This document shows, in pieces, positions 42,041 through 50,527 of a stretch of 64,000 nt of DNA. The stretch covers positions 119,887 through 183,886 of the forward strand of contig JBEHYN010000002.1 of assembly GCA_048498155.1 (NCBI GenBank). The letters run 5' to 3'. Below the pieces are notes generated by a model that made no database searches, had not been told where the DNA came from, and saw only the letters and a program-made list of their open reading frames with translations. Numbering within the stretch: the stretch's first letter is position 1; each line of letters opens with the position of its first letter. The stretch comes from BOG-938 sp048498155. Its GTDB lineage: Bacteria > Pseudomonadota > Alphaproteobacteria > Caulobacterales > Caulobacteraceae. Position numbers and translations under genes: made by a program.

Positions 42041-42068
42041 AAGGGCCAGGCGCAAGCCTGGCCCTTTT
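42041..42068 (+). terminator. Rho-independent terminator after exbD2
   Basis: An 11-bp perfect stem, AAGGGCCAGGC with GCCTGGCCCTT, GCAA loop and TTTT. It closes the TonB locus. Confidence 0.93.
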
Positions 42069-42176
42069 GCGTTGGATGGTGCGTTTAGCCTGATCACAAT
42101 GGTGTATGGCTTTGCGCTGGAACCTGAGTTTTGTTGACACATTTGCTGCGGTGCGAAATGTTTTGTAGGTGAAAAA

Positions 42177-42206
42177 GCTTCGCAGCAAAGTCGTTTGTTG
42201 CGAAGC
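42177..42206. repeat. 13-bp inverted repeat before the small gene at 42228
   Basis: GCTTCGCAGCAAA and TTTGTTGCGAAGC are separated by GTCG; all 13 positions pair in RNA counting one G-U. The end of the hairpin is 21 bases before the ATG. On the minus strand the hairpin is followed by TTTTTC and would look like a terminator, but no minus-strand gene runs into it. Confidence 0.6.
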
Positions 42207-42227
42207 GCTGGATTGGGTGGACATGGC

Positions 42228-42497
42228 ATGACGGACGTTGTCATCAAATTGCCGGTTAGTGACGGCGCCGAGGCCGCGTTGTTCGGCGACTACCTCAACC
42301 GATTCATCCAGGATTCCAGCTCATTGGCCGTCATTGAGGCCGCCGACAGCGATGCGCCCTATCTGATGGTGCGCTCTGATCCGATGCCGGATTCTGAGAT
42401 GAAGGTGTTGATTTTTCAGGATTCCAGCGCCGCAGCTGCATTTTCAGACGGCTGGACCAAGGCTTGTCGTGCGTCAGGTGTTCTGAAGGCGAGCTGA
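42228..42497 (+). CDS. Hypothetical protein
   Basis: An 89-residue soluble protein of unknown function, acidic, with a mixed alpha/beta pattern (MTDVVIKLPVSDGAEAAL start, later DSEMKVLIFQDSSAAAAFSD). The ATG at 42228 is preferred over the in-frame ATG at 42195 because the earlier one lies inside the 13-bp hairpin. No family recognised. It is 53 bases before the next gene. Confidence 0.6.
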   Translation: MTDVVIKLPVSDGAEAALFGDYLNRFIQDSSSLAVIEAADSDAPYLMVRSDPMPDSEMKVLIFQDSSAAAAFSDGWTKACRASGVLKAS

Positions 42498-42550
42498 GCA
42501 AACGACAGGCCTGGCTCGACAGTCGCCGCCGCGGCGGCTAACCCAATACG

Positions 42551-43639
42551 ATGAACGATCTTCAGGGCCGGCGCATCGTGGTCGCGGGAGCGGGCGCGGT
42601 GGGGTCGGTCACAGCCTTGACCTTGCTGCGGTGCGGCGCTGACGTGCTGCTGACGGATCCCGCTAAGCGCGGTGACAATGCATCCGGTGTCGCTGCGGGA
42701 ATGCTGGCGCCCGCCTTTGAAGCCCTGCTCGATCCGGTCGCTCATGACCAATTCCCTTTGCTCGCCGTCGCGCGCGACTTTTGGCGAGACCTAGAGGCCA
42801 GCCTGGGCGTCGGCGTCCGAGTCATCGAACGGGCCGGCGCCTTGTACGTGCCTGAGGACGAGGACGACCTGGAAAGTCGGGCCCGGAGACTGGCCGCGTT
42901 GGATCCGTCCAGCGAAGTTCTGTCGGCGGCCAAAGGCGCTGTCCTTTGTCCGGGGTTGGCGTGCGGCGGTCCGGTGTTGTTCTCCGCCCTGGATTGGCGA
43001 TTGGAGCCCGATGCGGCCCTGGCTGCCCTTCACGCCGCCTTCGCGGCGGAGGGCGGCCGCATGGCGGACATGGCGGTCGCAGGTTGGTCGCTGGGCGAGG
43101 CCAGGCTGTCTTCCGGGGAGATACACCACGCCGATGTGCTGGTGCTGGCCACGGGTTCGGCCGCCGGTCCCGCTCCGGCTATCGCGCAACTGGCCCAGTT
43201 GACGCCGATCAAGGGGCAGATCCTGCGTTTCGAGGCTCAGTCTCCACTTGTCGGCCCGTCTGTACGCGCGACGGGAATATATGTGGCGCCATCGGCGCGC
43301 GGAGCGGTGGTCGGAGCGACCATGCAGGCGGGACAAGCCGATTTGAGGATCGAGCCGCAGGCTGTGAGCCGGTTGCACGCGGCGGCGGTTCGGTTGTTTC
43401 CGGCCTTACTCGGGGCCAAGCCGACCGCTCGGGCCGGGGTGCGCGCGGCCACGGCTGATGGCTTGCCTTTAGTGGGGGCCAGTCCCGAGCATGAGGGGGT
43501 GATGCTGGCGGTGGGGGCTCGACGCAATGGCTGGCTATTGGCGCCGGCCATGGCGGACGTCGTCGCCGCGCGCCTTCGCGGTTTGGACGCGGGGGCGTTC
43601 GGGGCGGCGTTTGACCCGGCGCGGTTTGCAATTCGTTAA
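42551..43639 (+). CDS. FAD-dependent oxidoreductase, glycine oxidase (ThiO)-like
   Basis: A 362-residue DAAO-family flavoprotein. The N-terminal dinucleotide fold IVVAGAGAVGSVTALTLLRCGADV with the Gly motif, the block NASGVAAGMLAPAFEALL, and the C-terminal AVGARRNGWLLAPAMADVVA are typical of ThiO. ThiO oxidises glycine to iminoacetate for the thiazole of thiamine. No thi genes are adjacent, so substrate assignment is tentative; another D-amino acid oxidase activity is possible. Confidence 0.8.
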   Translation: MNDLQGRRIVVAGAGAVGSVTALTLLRCGADVLLTDPAKRGDNASGVAAGMLAPAFEALLDPVAHDQFPLLAVARDFWRDLEASLGVGVRVIERAGALYVPEDEDDLESRARRLAALDPSSEVLSAAKGAVLCPGLACGGPVLFSALDWRLEPDAALAALHAAFAAEGGRMADMAVAGWSLGEARLSSGEIHHADVLVLATGSAAGPAPAIAQLAQLTPIKGQILRFEAQSPLVGPSVRATGIYVAPSARGAVVGATMQAGQADLRIEPQAVSRLHAAAVRLFPALLGAKPTARAGVRAATADGLPLVGASPEHEGVMLAVGARRNGWLLAPAMADVVAARLRGLDAGAFGAAFDPARFAIR

Positions 43640-43662
43640 CCATAAACGGCCAGCATGAATCC

Positions 43663-44484
43663 ATGCCCGTTGAGTCCATTCGCGAAGTCGTGAGTTTGGC
43701 CATAGAGCGCGCGTCCAAGGCCACCGGGGTCGACTTCGGTTTCCTGTTGCGCACGGCGAAACGCGAGAGCGGTTACAACGCCGCCGCCAAGGCGCCGAGC
43801 TCGTCGGCTGCTGGCCTATTCCAGTTCGTCGATCAAACCTGGCTGGGCGCCCTGAAGCAGCACGGCGCCAAATACGGATATGCCCGCTATGCCGACCTGA
43901 TCCAGCGGGGGCCGGGTGGACGCTATGAAGTCAGGGGCGCCGAAGCACGCAAGACCGTGATGGAGCTGAGGCTGGACCCCCAGGCGGCTTCGCTTATGGC
44001 GGGCGAACTGACGTCGGATCATGCCTCCTATCTACGCGGGCGTGTGGGGCGCGAGCCCACCGGCGGAGAGCTGTACGCCGCTCACTTCCTGGGTCCCAAG
44101 GGATCGGCGCAGTTGATCGAGGCTTATCAATCCAAGCCGCGCGCAACAGCTGCCGGCCTGTTCCCCGACGCGGCCGGCGCCAACCCGTCGATATTTTATC
44201 GTCAGGGACGGGCGCTTTCGATCGCCGAGGTCTATTCGAATTTGACCGGTGGCGGCGGTTCTGTCGCGCCGACGGTTAAACCGGCCGAATCCAACGGGCC
44301 TTTCGTGCAATACGCGATGGCCAGACGCTCTGAGCGGCTGGAGCAGGAGAGGGTGCTGACCGACTTCCTGCTACGCGGCCCGAAGAGCCCCGGCGATGGC
44401 GCTGCGGGGCTCACAGGTTCGATGTTTTCCTCCGAGATGCTGCGTGTCCTGTCGGAGGCCAACCAAGGCCTCTATCGGGGCTGA
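43663..44484 (+). CDS. Lytic transglycosylase (SLT domain)
   Basis: A 273-residue protein with an SLT-like domain. Present are LLRTAKRESGYNAAAKAPSS with the catalytic Glu in RESGY, SAAGLFQFVDQTWLG, and GGELYAAHFLGPKGSAQLI. No signal peptide is visible at the chosen start, which points to a flagellar or other specialised muramidase exported by a non-Sec route, or to an upstream start that I cannot support. The C-terminal 90 residues are variable. It is 23 bases after the ThiO-like gene. Confidence 0.82.
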   Translation: MPVESIREVVSLAIERASKATGVDFGFLLRTAKRESGYNAAAKAPSSSAAGLFQFVDQTWLGALKQHGAKYGYARYADLIQRGPGGRYEVRGAEARKTVMELRLDPQAASLMAGELTSDHASYLRGRVGREPTGGELYAAHFLGPKGSAQLIEAYQSKPRATAAGLFPDAAGANPSIFYRQGRALSIAEVYSNLTGGGGSVAPTVKPAESNGPFVQYAMARRSERLEQERVLTDFLLRGPKSPGDGAAGLTGSMFSSEMLRVLSEANQGLYRG

Positions 44485-44538
44485 CAGGCCCATAACGGAC
44501 GTTGGTTTTCCGCTCTCTACAGCGCATCTGAAGCTCTA

Positions 44539-45402
44539 TCAGGCCGCGCCGGCGGTCCTGGCGGGAACATCGACCGGCGCCAGATTGCGCGCGCTAAGAG
44601 CCGCTGCAACTGCGCGGGCCACACCGGACACAGATACCGGTTTGCGCAATACAACATCCGCGCCTGCGTCGATACAGGCCTGGGCGTCCTCGCTGTTGCC
44701 GCCGATTACCGCGACGATCGGTGCGCGGGCGGCGGCGCCCGCAAAGCCGCGCACGGCCTGAATGATCTGGGCGCCATCCAGGTTTGGCATCCGCCCGTCG
44801 ATCATCATCAGGTCGAAATCGCAAATCTGCGCCAGATCCAGGGCGCGTCGTCCGTCGGTCACATGGGCCACCTGGTGGCCTAACTGTTCCAGCACCGAGC
44901 GCAGCATCGCCGCGTTCAATGCGTCACCCTCCGCCATCAAAACGCGCATGGAGCGCGCCGCCGAAAGGGCGTGATGGTCGTCCCTTTCCGCTGGATCGGA
45001 CGGGGCCTTGGCGTGGGGGTTGAATGGTAGCTCCAGGCTGAAGCGGCTGCCCACGCCCAGAGCGCTTTGCGCGAAGACATCGCCGCCCATGAGCCGCGCG
45101 AGATCGCGCGATATAGATAGACCCAGGCCCGCGCCAGAGATTCCGACGCTGGTCCGTTCGACCCTGCGGAAGGGCTCGAACGCCTGGATCAGTTCTTCAG
45201 GTCCAAGACCGGGGCCGGTGTCCACCACCTCGATCTGAAGCCGCCCGGTCGTCGCCTTTTGCAAGCGCACCTCAACCCGTCCCCGCAGCGTGTATTTGAT
45301 CGCGTTGCCGATCAGATTGCCCAGGATCTGTCGCACCCGAACCGGATCAGCGACCGCCGCTCCAGGTTCGGTTTCCAGCGCCTTGTCTATGTGGACGGTC
45401 AC
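44539..45402 (-). CDS. Hybrid histidine kinase, C-terminal part (HATPase plus receiver), separated by frameshift
   Basis: 287 residues in this frame. The HATPase domain has N-box GNLIGNAIKY (Asn33), G1 DTGPGLG and G2 GAGLGLSIS. A receiver domain carries phospho-acceptor Asp202 in MMIDGRMPNLDG and Lys254 in LRKP. There is no promoter or separate start: a GTG is used only because the frame opens there. The frame runs upstream as LALLARPEAAARGLEVTV, the usual linker from HisKA to HATPase, so the protein was one chain with 45413-46372. The break is near 45454. If not a sequencing error, this is a broken gene. Confidence 0.82.
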   Translation of the reverse strand: MTVHIDKALETEPGAAVADPVRVRQILGNLIGNAIKYTLRGRVEVRLQKATTGRLQIEVVDTGPGLGPEELIQAFEPFRRVERTSVGISGAGLGLSISRDLARLMGGDVFAQSALGVGSRFSLELPFNPHAKAPSDPAERDDHHALSAARSMRVLMAEGDALNAAMLRSVLEQLGHQVAHVTDGRRALDLAQICDFDLMMIDGRMPNLDGAQIIQAVRGFAGAAARAPIVAVIGGNSEDAQACIDAGADVVLRKPVSVSGVARAVAAALSARNLAPVDVPARTAGAA

Positions 45403-45412
45403 TTCAAGTCCC

Positions 45413-46372
45413 CTAGCAGCGGCTTCGGGCCGGGCCAGCAGGGCGAGCGAGCGTGGCGAGCCGGCAGGCGTCGAATGCGCGCTGGTCGATCACTAGTCGG
45501 CCGCATGGGGCATTTTCGCTGTCCAGCGTGGCATTGAGCACGCCCAGAAGGTCATTGGACGCGCTGAGGGCGGCGGTCATTTGATCGCGCGAGGGCGTAA
45601 CTCGACCCACCAGGCCTGCGGCGGCCGCCAGCACGTGGCTGACCCCGGTCAGGCCGTTGCGGATTTCATGCGATAAGGTCGCCAGGATGTCGGATTTGGA
45701 GGCAGTCAAGCGACGTGCGTCCGCCAAGGCCTCGTCGCGCTCAGCGACCAGCCGCTCGCGCTCAGCGGTCATGTAGAACTGGCGGCGCATCACGCGGTTC
45801 ATAATCAGGCTCAGCGCCATGGCCAGGGCGATCGCCCCCCACGCGCCGTTGAAGGTGATCGGGTCGCCGCGGCCCATCAACAGTCCGATCAAAGGCGGAG
45901 CCGCCGCCACCGGCCCCACGATCAACAGACAGGGCAGGGAAGGGCAGGTAAAGAAGAAACAGACCACCGCTGCGCCTGCGGCCATCAGCAGAAGCGGCTC
46001 GCGCGCAGGACCCGCCCCCAGGGCAAAGGCGGCCAGTTGCGCCACGGCGGCGGCCCACAACAGCCCGCCGAACACATGCAGGCGCGTGCGCGTCGCCAGG
46101 TCTCCGGCCAGATCCGGCCGCCTATTCAGCCACTCCACTAGGCCGTAAAAGGCGGCCCAATTGACCGCGAACTGGATGAACAGGGCCGACATCCACACCG
46201 CGTTCTGCGCCATCGCCGCCGTCCAGACGAACAGCGGAAGGCTGAAGGCGAAGAGGACAAGGGCGTAGGGCAGGAGTGAGGCCTGGGCGTCCAGGGCCAG
46301 CATCTCAACCTTGGCCAGATCAGCAGCCGAGGCTTCGTCGCGCCATGGGTCTTTGAGGTTCACAAGATACAC
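45413..46372 (-). CDS. Hybrid histidine kinase, N-terminal part (membrane sensor plus HisKA), separated by frameshift
   Basis: 319 residues. Six hydrophobic segments (about 33-190) form a membrane sensor module. A short coiled coil and a HisKA dimerisation domain follow, with phospho-accepting His235 in ATLSHEIRNGLTGV. After FDACRLA the frame goes to ARPAGPARSRC and stops, while the other frame continues ARSLALLARPEAAARG. One extra base (or two missing) near 45454 explains this. The GTG start fits. Together with 44539-45402 it would make a complete kinase-receiver protein of about 610 residues. Confidence 0.82.
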   Translation of the reverse strand: MYLVNLKDPWRDEASAADLAKVEMLALDAQASLLPYALVLFAFSLPLFVWTAAMAQNAVWMSALFIQFAVNWAAFYGLVEWLNRRPDLAGDLATRTRLHVFGGLLWAAAVAQLAAFALGAGPAREPLLLMAAGAAVVCFFFTCPSLPCLLIVGPVAAAPPLIGLLMGRGDPITFNGAWGAIALAMALSLIMNRVMRRQFYMTAERERLVAERDEALADARRLTASKSDILATLSHEIRNGLTGVSHVLAAAAGLVGRVTPSRDQMTAALSASNDLLGVLNATLDSENAPCGRLVIDQRAFDACRLATLARPAGPARSRC

Positions 46373-46581
46373 TCCGGTGGGGTGACGCAGTCTACCCTGC
46401 CACCAGTTGTCGCCGAGTTACGCAATCTCGTTAACGCGACGGGCGCTGATGCAGATCTTGGAGCGAATGCATCGGCGGGCCAGCTGCGCAGTACGGAAGC
46501 TCAAACCAGAATGGAAATATTTGATTGGCTTGCGCCTTTTTGGATTTTGAAGTGGTCTCTGATCGTGCCGCGCATTGACGC

Positions 46582-46601
46582 GCGAACTTCAAATTCAGCG
46601 C
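46582..46601. promoter_or_regulatory. 20-bp element shared with the glpK/DUF2336 intergenic region (copy 1)
   Basis: GCGAACTTCAAATTCAGCGC, matching 19 of 20 bases with the copy at 50477-50496. The centre GAAnTTnAAnTTC is nearly palindromic. It lies 92 bases upstream of the DUF2336 gene start within a 320-base gap (46373-46692) that otherwise holds no gene. Confidence 0.5.
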
Positions 46602-46692
46602 GCGCGGAAGCGCCGGCGTCTTAAGCTTAACCCGCCGTTGACGATGTTCAGGCCACACTGAACGCCATGCTTGATTGCCGGGGGAAAAGCCG

Positions 46693-47862
46693 ATGTCCGT
46701 GGTGCGCGCCGCCCTGACCGACGAGGATCTGCGCACCCTGGTCAAGGGCGCCACGGCGGATGAGCGCGCCCTTGCGGCCCACAAGCTTTGCCGGGCCATC
46801 GATCGCGAGTCCCTCCCGGCTGAGGAATTGGCCAAGGCCCAGGAAATCCTGCGGATGATGGCGCGTGACGCCACCGATCTGGTGCGCCGGGCGATGGCCG
46901 TGACCTTGAAAAGTTCACCCTTGCTGCCGCGCGACGTCGCCATGCGCCTGGCGCGCGATCTCGATACGATCGCCATGCCCGTGCTCAACTTCTCGCCGGT
47001 GTTCGCCGACGAAGACTTGATCGAGATCGCCAAACGTGGCGGCCCCGTGCGGCAAGTCGCAATCGCCAAGCGCCCGATCCTCAACGAGGCCGTTGCCGGA
47101 ACGCTGGTGGAGGTCGGCTGTGAAGAGGCCGTGCGGCTGGTTTGCGCCAACGACAACGCCGCCCTCAATGCCAAGTCCATGCAGCGGGCGATGGAGCGCT
47201 TCGATGAGTCCGCCGATGTGCTGAACGCGATCGCCTATCGCAAGGCGCTCCCATTGGCCGTCACGGAAAAGCTGATCAACATGGTGACGGACACCATTCG
47301 CCAGCACCTGATCGAACACCACGCCCTGCCGCCGGAGATGGCGCTCCAGATCGCCGCTGGCGGCGGAGAGCGGGCCACGCTCGACCTATTGGACCAGGCG
47401 GGCAAGAGCGAGGATATCGGCGCCTTCGTCTCTCATCTCAAGCGCAGCGGACGATTGTCCGGTTCGCTGCTGCTGCGCGGTTTGGCGCAGGGCCACATGG
47501 CCTTTTTGGAGTGGGGTATAGCTGAGCTGGCAGGCGTGCCCCACCACCGCACCTGGCTGATGATCCACGATGCGGGGCCCCTGGGGCTCAAGGCCATCTA
47601 TGAACGGGCGGGTCTGCCCATGCGTCTTTTCCCGGCTTTCCGCGCCGGGGTGGACACTTACCATTCCATGACCTTGGACGGGGCGCCGCGCGACCGCGAA
47701 CGGTTTCAGGAGCGTATGCTTCAGCGGTTCTTGACCCTGCCCCAGACCGTCGCGCGCGACGATATCGACTATCTTCTGGACAAGATGGATCGCTTAGCCG
47801 CCACAACCAAGTCGGCGCGAACTCCGGCACGCGCCGCCGAAGCGCGCGCCATGGCCAGCTAG
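46693..47862 (+). CDS. DUF2336 domain protein
   Basis: A 389-residue all-helical protein of the DUF2336 family, which is confined mainly to alphaproteobacteria and has HEAT-like repeats. Recognisable parts are ADERALAAHKLCRAID, ATDLVRRAMAVTLKSS and LARDLDTIAMPVLNFSPVFADEDLIEIAKRG. The ATG at 46693 has GGGGGAAAAG upstream; an in-frame TTG at 46675 is rejected. Function is unknown. A second DUF2336 gene lies at 49300-50397, with an Hpt protein and NAD kinase between. Confidence 0.88.
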   Translation: MSVVRAALTDEDLRTLVKGATADERALAAHKLCRAIDRESLPAEELAKAQEILRMMARDATDLVRRAMAVTLKSSPLLPRDVAMRLARDLDTIAMPVLNFSPVFADEDLIEIAKRGGPVRQVAIAKRPILNEAVAGTLVEVGCEEAVRLVCANDNAALNAKSMQRAMERFDESADVLNAIAYRKALPLAVTEKLINMVTDTIRQHLIEHHALPPEMALQIAAGGGERATLDLLDQAGKSEDIGAFVSHLKRSGRLSGSLLLRGLAQGHMAFLEWGIAELAGVPHHRTWLMIHDAGPLGLKAIYERAGLPMRLFPAFRAGVDTYHSMTLDGAPRDRERFQERMLQRFLTLPQTVARDDIDYLLDKMDRLAATTKSARTPARAAEARAMAS

Positions 47863-47924
47863 GGTAAAGCTGTTCTATTCCAATACTTTAGAGCGGTATC
47901 CGGCTTTCCGTACGGTCTGGATAA

Positions 47925-48407
47925 TTAGCCGAAATGCGCGCGCACCTGCGCCTCAAGCGCTTCCGCCAGCGCGCGGCCCACCGGATTGCTGTCGTCGCGT
48001 ACATTGTCGCGGACGGCGGCCTTGATCGCGTTGATATGGGCGTCCACGAGATAGAGCGGCGCATTGCTGCGTTTTTGCTCGTCATCCAGCAGGGTGCATA
48101 GCGAGCCTCCCAGCCGAGTGATGATCGGAAATTCGTAGGTGCCGCCCAGACCCTTCAGGTCGTGGGCTCGCATGTAAAGGTCCTCGCAGGTCTCGGGGTT
48201 CAGGCCCTTGGCCCCAACCTCCGCTCGCGCCGCGTCCAGTTTGACGATTTCGTCGTTCAACCACTGGGAGAACTGGCCCGAAAGTGATTTTAGGGCGGCT
48301 TCGGCCCGGGCCAGCATGTTGGGGTCTAGGCCGGTCACTCGCCCACCGACCTTGTCGCGCAAGGCGCTGGAAGGCTGGGTCGTCTGCACCTTAAAGTCCT
48401 GGCTCAT
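47925..48407 (-). CDS. Hpt-domain histidine phosphotransfer protein
   Basis: A 160-residue protein with an Hpt four-helix bundle. The phospho-accepting His82 lies in MRAHDLKGLGGTYEF, the family signature. A polar N-terminal 25 residues precede it. GGAGG sits just before the ATG. Hpt proteins relay phosphate from hybrid kinases to response regulators; in Caulobacter, ShpA plays this role in the ShkA-TacA pathway. Identity with ShpA cannot be decided here. The nearby hybrid kinase would be a natural partner if intact. Confidence 0.88.
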   Translation of the reverse strand: MSQDFKVQTTQPSSALRDKVGGRVTGLDPNMLARAEAALKSLSGQFSQWLNDEIVKLDAARAEVGAKGLNPETCEDLYMRAHDLKGLGGTYEFPIITRLGGSLCTLLDDEQKRSNAPLYLVDAHINAIKAAVRDNVRDDSNPVGRALAEALEAQVRAHFG

Positions 48408-48490
48408 GGGAGCCTCCGTCGCTCTGCCGTCCGGGTTAGTTTCCCGGCCACCGATGCGAGATTACCGCAGCACCTTTAACAACTCGTGCC

Positions 48491-49267
48491 TCATACCGCG
48501 AACTGTTCAACCAAGACGCGTTCTTCCAGACTGCGTCCCGCGTCGAATAGCATCACCAAGGGTTGGAGGCGGTCTTCCGAAACATGCACCTGGGCCACGT
48601 CACGCACCTCGAAGTTGTCTGCGACGGCGCTGACAGGGCGCTTGATGGATTCCAGCACCTCAAATGTGACCTTGGCCGTGTGCGGCAGCAGAGCGCCGCG
48701 CCAGCGACGGGGACGAAATGCGCTGATGGGGGTCAGGGCGAGCACCTGGCCGTCAATCGGGATGATCGGGCCGTGTGCGGACAGGTTGTAGGCGGTCGAT
48801 CCCGCCGGGGTGCTGACGAGCGCCCCATCGCAGACCAGCTCCTCCAACCGCGCCTTGCCGTCGATCAGGATGCGCAGCTTGGCGGTCTGGTGGGATTGGC
48901 GAAGCAGGGACACCTCGTTGATCGCCAGGGCCTTCACTTCGCGGCCGTCATGGCAAACCGCCCGCATCACCAGGGGATAGATCACCGTCCTGTCAGCCGC
49001 CACGACCCGCTCCAGCAGGGCGTCCTCGTTGTAGTCGTTCATCAGAAAGCCCACCGAGCCCAGGTTCATGCCGTAGATGGGCTTGGTCGCCGGCAAATGG
49101 CGGTGCAGGGTCTCCAGCATGAAGCCGTCGCCCCCCAATGCGATGAGGACGTCCGCGTCGCGCTCATCGACCCCGGCATAGCGCTGAGTGAGGCGCTCGC
49201 ATGCGTCGCGCGATTCCGGCCGTTCATCGGCAAGAAATGTGAGCTTGGGCGTTACGGGCGTGTCCAT
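48491..49267 (-). CDS. nadK: NAD kinase
   Basis: A 258-residue NAD(+) kinase that makes NADP from NAD and ATP. Present are LIALGGDGFMLETL (GGDG at 45-48, catalytic Asp47), GMNLGSVGFLMNDY, KALAINEVSLLRQ and VCDGALVSTPAGSTAYNLSA. The longest frame starts at a TTG (49303) that overlaps the DUF2336 stop; the ATG at 49267 is chosen because family N-termini begin there. Neither has a good ribosome-binding site. Coupling to the DUF2336 gene is likely. Confidence 0.93.
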   Translation of the reverse strand: MDTPVTPKLTFLADERPESRDACERLTQRYAGVDERDADVLIALGGDGFMLETLHRHLPATKPIYGMNLGSVGFLMNDYNEDALLERVVAADRTVIYPLVMRAVCHDGREVKALAINEVSLLRQSHQTAKLRILIDGKARLEELVCDGALVSTPAGSTAYNLSAHGPIIPIDGQVLALTPISAFRPRRWRGALLPHTAKVTFEVLESIKRPVSAVADNFEVRDVAQVHVSEDRLQPLVMLFDAGRSLEERVLVEQFAV

Positions 49268-49299
49268 GCGCGCAGAACAAGCTTGCCGGCAGTCTAAAG

Positions 49300-50397
49300 T
49301 CAAATGGCGGAGAGCATGCGCCGGAAATTCTCAGCCGCCGCTTCTGGCGGACAAAGGCTGAAAGTCGCCTGGGCGCGAGCCAGACCGTCGGCGCCGCCCC
49401 CCGGGTGCTCGCCGTTCAGGTCACGCACCCGGCCGAGCAGGGCGGAGAACACGCCGCGGTCCACGCCGGCGCAAATGCACGCCAAGGCCAGCAGTTCAGG
49501 TCGATCACTGTTCATCGCTCGGCGCATGTCTGCTGTGTCCAGGCCGCCCAGCCGGGCCAGGGCCGCCTCGAACAGCGACAACTTACCCTCCCGCAGGGCG
49601 CGCAACAGATAGCCCGGTTTGAGCTGGCCGGCCCCGTCGAGCTTGTCGACCAGGCTCTGTTGGGCCGCCGCCTGTTCGGGGTCGATCGGCGCCGGCGCGG
49701 CCTGGGGCGGCGGCTGGGCCTTGGCGTCTTGCACCGCTTGGGCGATGGCCGCCGCCAGGGTCTTCTCATCCAGTTGAAAGCGGGCGGCCAAGGAAGCTCG
49801 CAAGGCCTCGCCCACCCAGGCGTAAAGGCGCAGGCCCAGCGCCTCCGTCAGTTTGGGGTGGCGGCTCAAGGGCGCGCGCAGGGCCGGTAGTCGGCGCGAG
49901 GAGTCAACCAGTCGGGTCATCCCCTCCGGCGCGATCCGCGCGGTTTCGTTGTGCGCCAGGGCCGCGAGGGCCGCCGGATCGCTACGATCCAGGATTGCAT
50001 CGACCACATTTTCGTCGATGTGGGGTCTGCGCGCGATCTCGATCTGGTGTTCGAGCGTGGCTTCGACCATCAGGCGGATCAGGTCGGAGTCGGCCAACAA
50101 AGGGCTTTCGGCGATGATCGGGCGGGCAATTTCTATCCCGTCGAGCGCCAGGATGTCGATCAAGGCCTTGGGCGCCCAGGGCGCGTCAGCAATGCGGGCG
50201 GCTAGCTTGCCTCGGACATCGCTTTCGGCCTGCACCACCAAGGCCATGAAGACCTGATCGATCAGGGCGCGGGCGTGTTCGTCGACGCCGCCGCCACGCT
50301 CGCACAAGGCCACCACGCCCATGAGCAAACGCTCGCGATCGCGCGGCTGGCGGCTCTTGGCCAGAGCTATCAGGTCGTCGGACTTGTCCAGCAACAA
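49300..50397 (-). CDS. DUF2336 domain protein, second copy
   Basis: A 365-residue helical protein of the DUF2336 family, diverged from the one at 46693. Matching parts are LMGVVALCERGGGVDEHARA, ARPIIAESPLLADSDLIRLM and ILDRSDPAALAALAHNET. A Pro/Ala/Gln-rich insert lies near residues 230-245. The start is TTG (50397), followed by a second TTG, with GGAG about 6 bases upstream. It precedes nadK in an overlapping pair and is divergent from glpK. Function unknown. Confidence 0.87.
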   Translation of the reverse strand: MLLDKSDDLIALAKSRQPRDRERLLMGVVALCERGGGVDEHARALIDQVFMALVVQAESDVRGKLAARIADAPWAPKALIDILALDGIEIARPIIAESPLLADSDLIRLMVEATLEHQIEIARRPHIDENVVDAILDRSDPAALAALAHNETARIAPEGMTRLVDSSRRLPALRAPLSRHPKLTEALGLRLYAWVGEALRASLAARFQLDEKTLAAAIAQAVQDAKAQPPPQAAPAPIDPEQAAAQQSLVDKLDGAGQLKPGYLLRALREGKLSLFEAALARLGGLDTADMRRAMNSDRPELLALACICAGVDRGVFSALLGRVRDLNGEHPGGGADGLARAQATFSLCPPEAAAENFRRMLSAI

Positions 50398-50476
50398 GGC
50401 TAGCTCCGCTTCGCACCGTTAGCCCTAAGGCTCCGCTAGCGCTATGAATACCGCGTTAATCGTCGCCCACAGTCGG

Positions 50477-50496
50477 GCGAACTTTAAATTCAGCGC
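50477..50496. promoter_or_regulatory. 20-bp element shared with the upstream region of the other DUF2336 gene (copy 2)
   Basis: GCGAACTTTAAATTCAGCGC, differing from the 46582-46601 copy at one base. It lies between the divergent DUF2336 (starts 50397) and glpK (starts 50528) genes, 31 bases before glpK. Confidence 0.5.
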
Positions 50497-50527
50497 ACTG
50501 GCCCAAAACCCGACTCCGGACCGACGT

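Noticed and set aside
42177..42206. Hairpin before 42228 as a minus-strand terminator
   Set aside because: The T-run is on the correct side for minus-strand transcription, but no minus-strand gene lies close enough on the right to need it.
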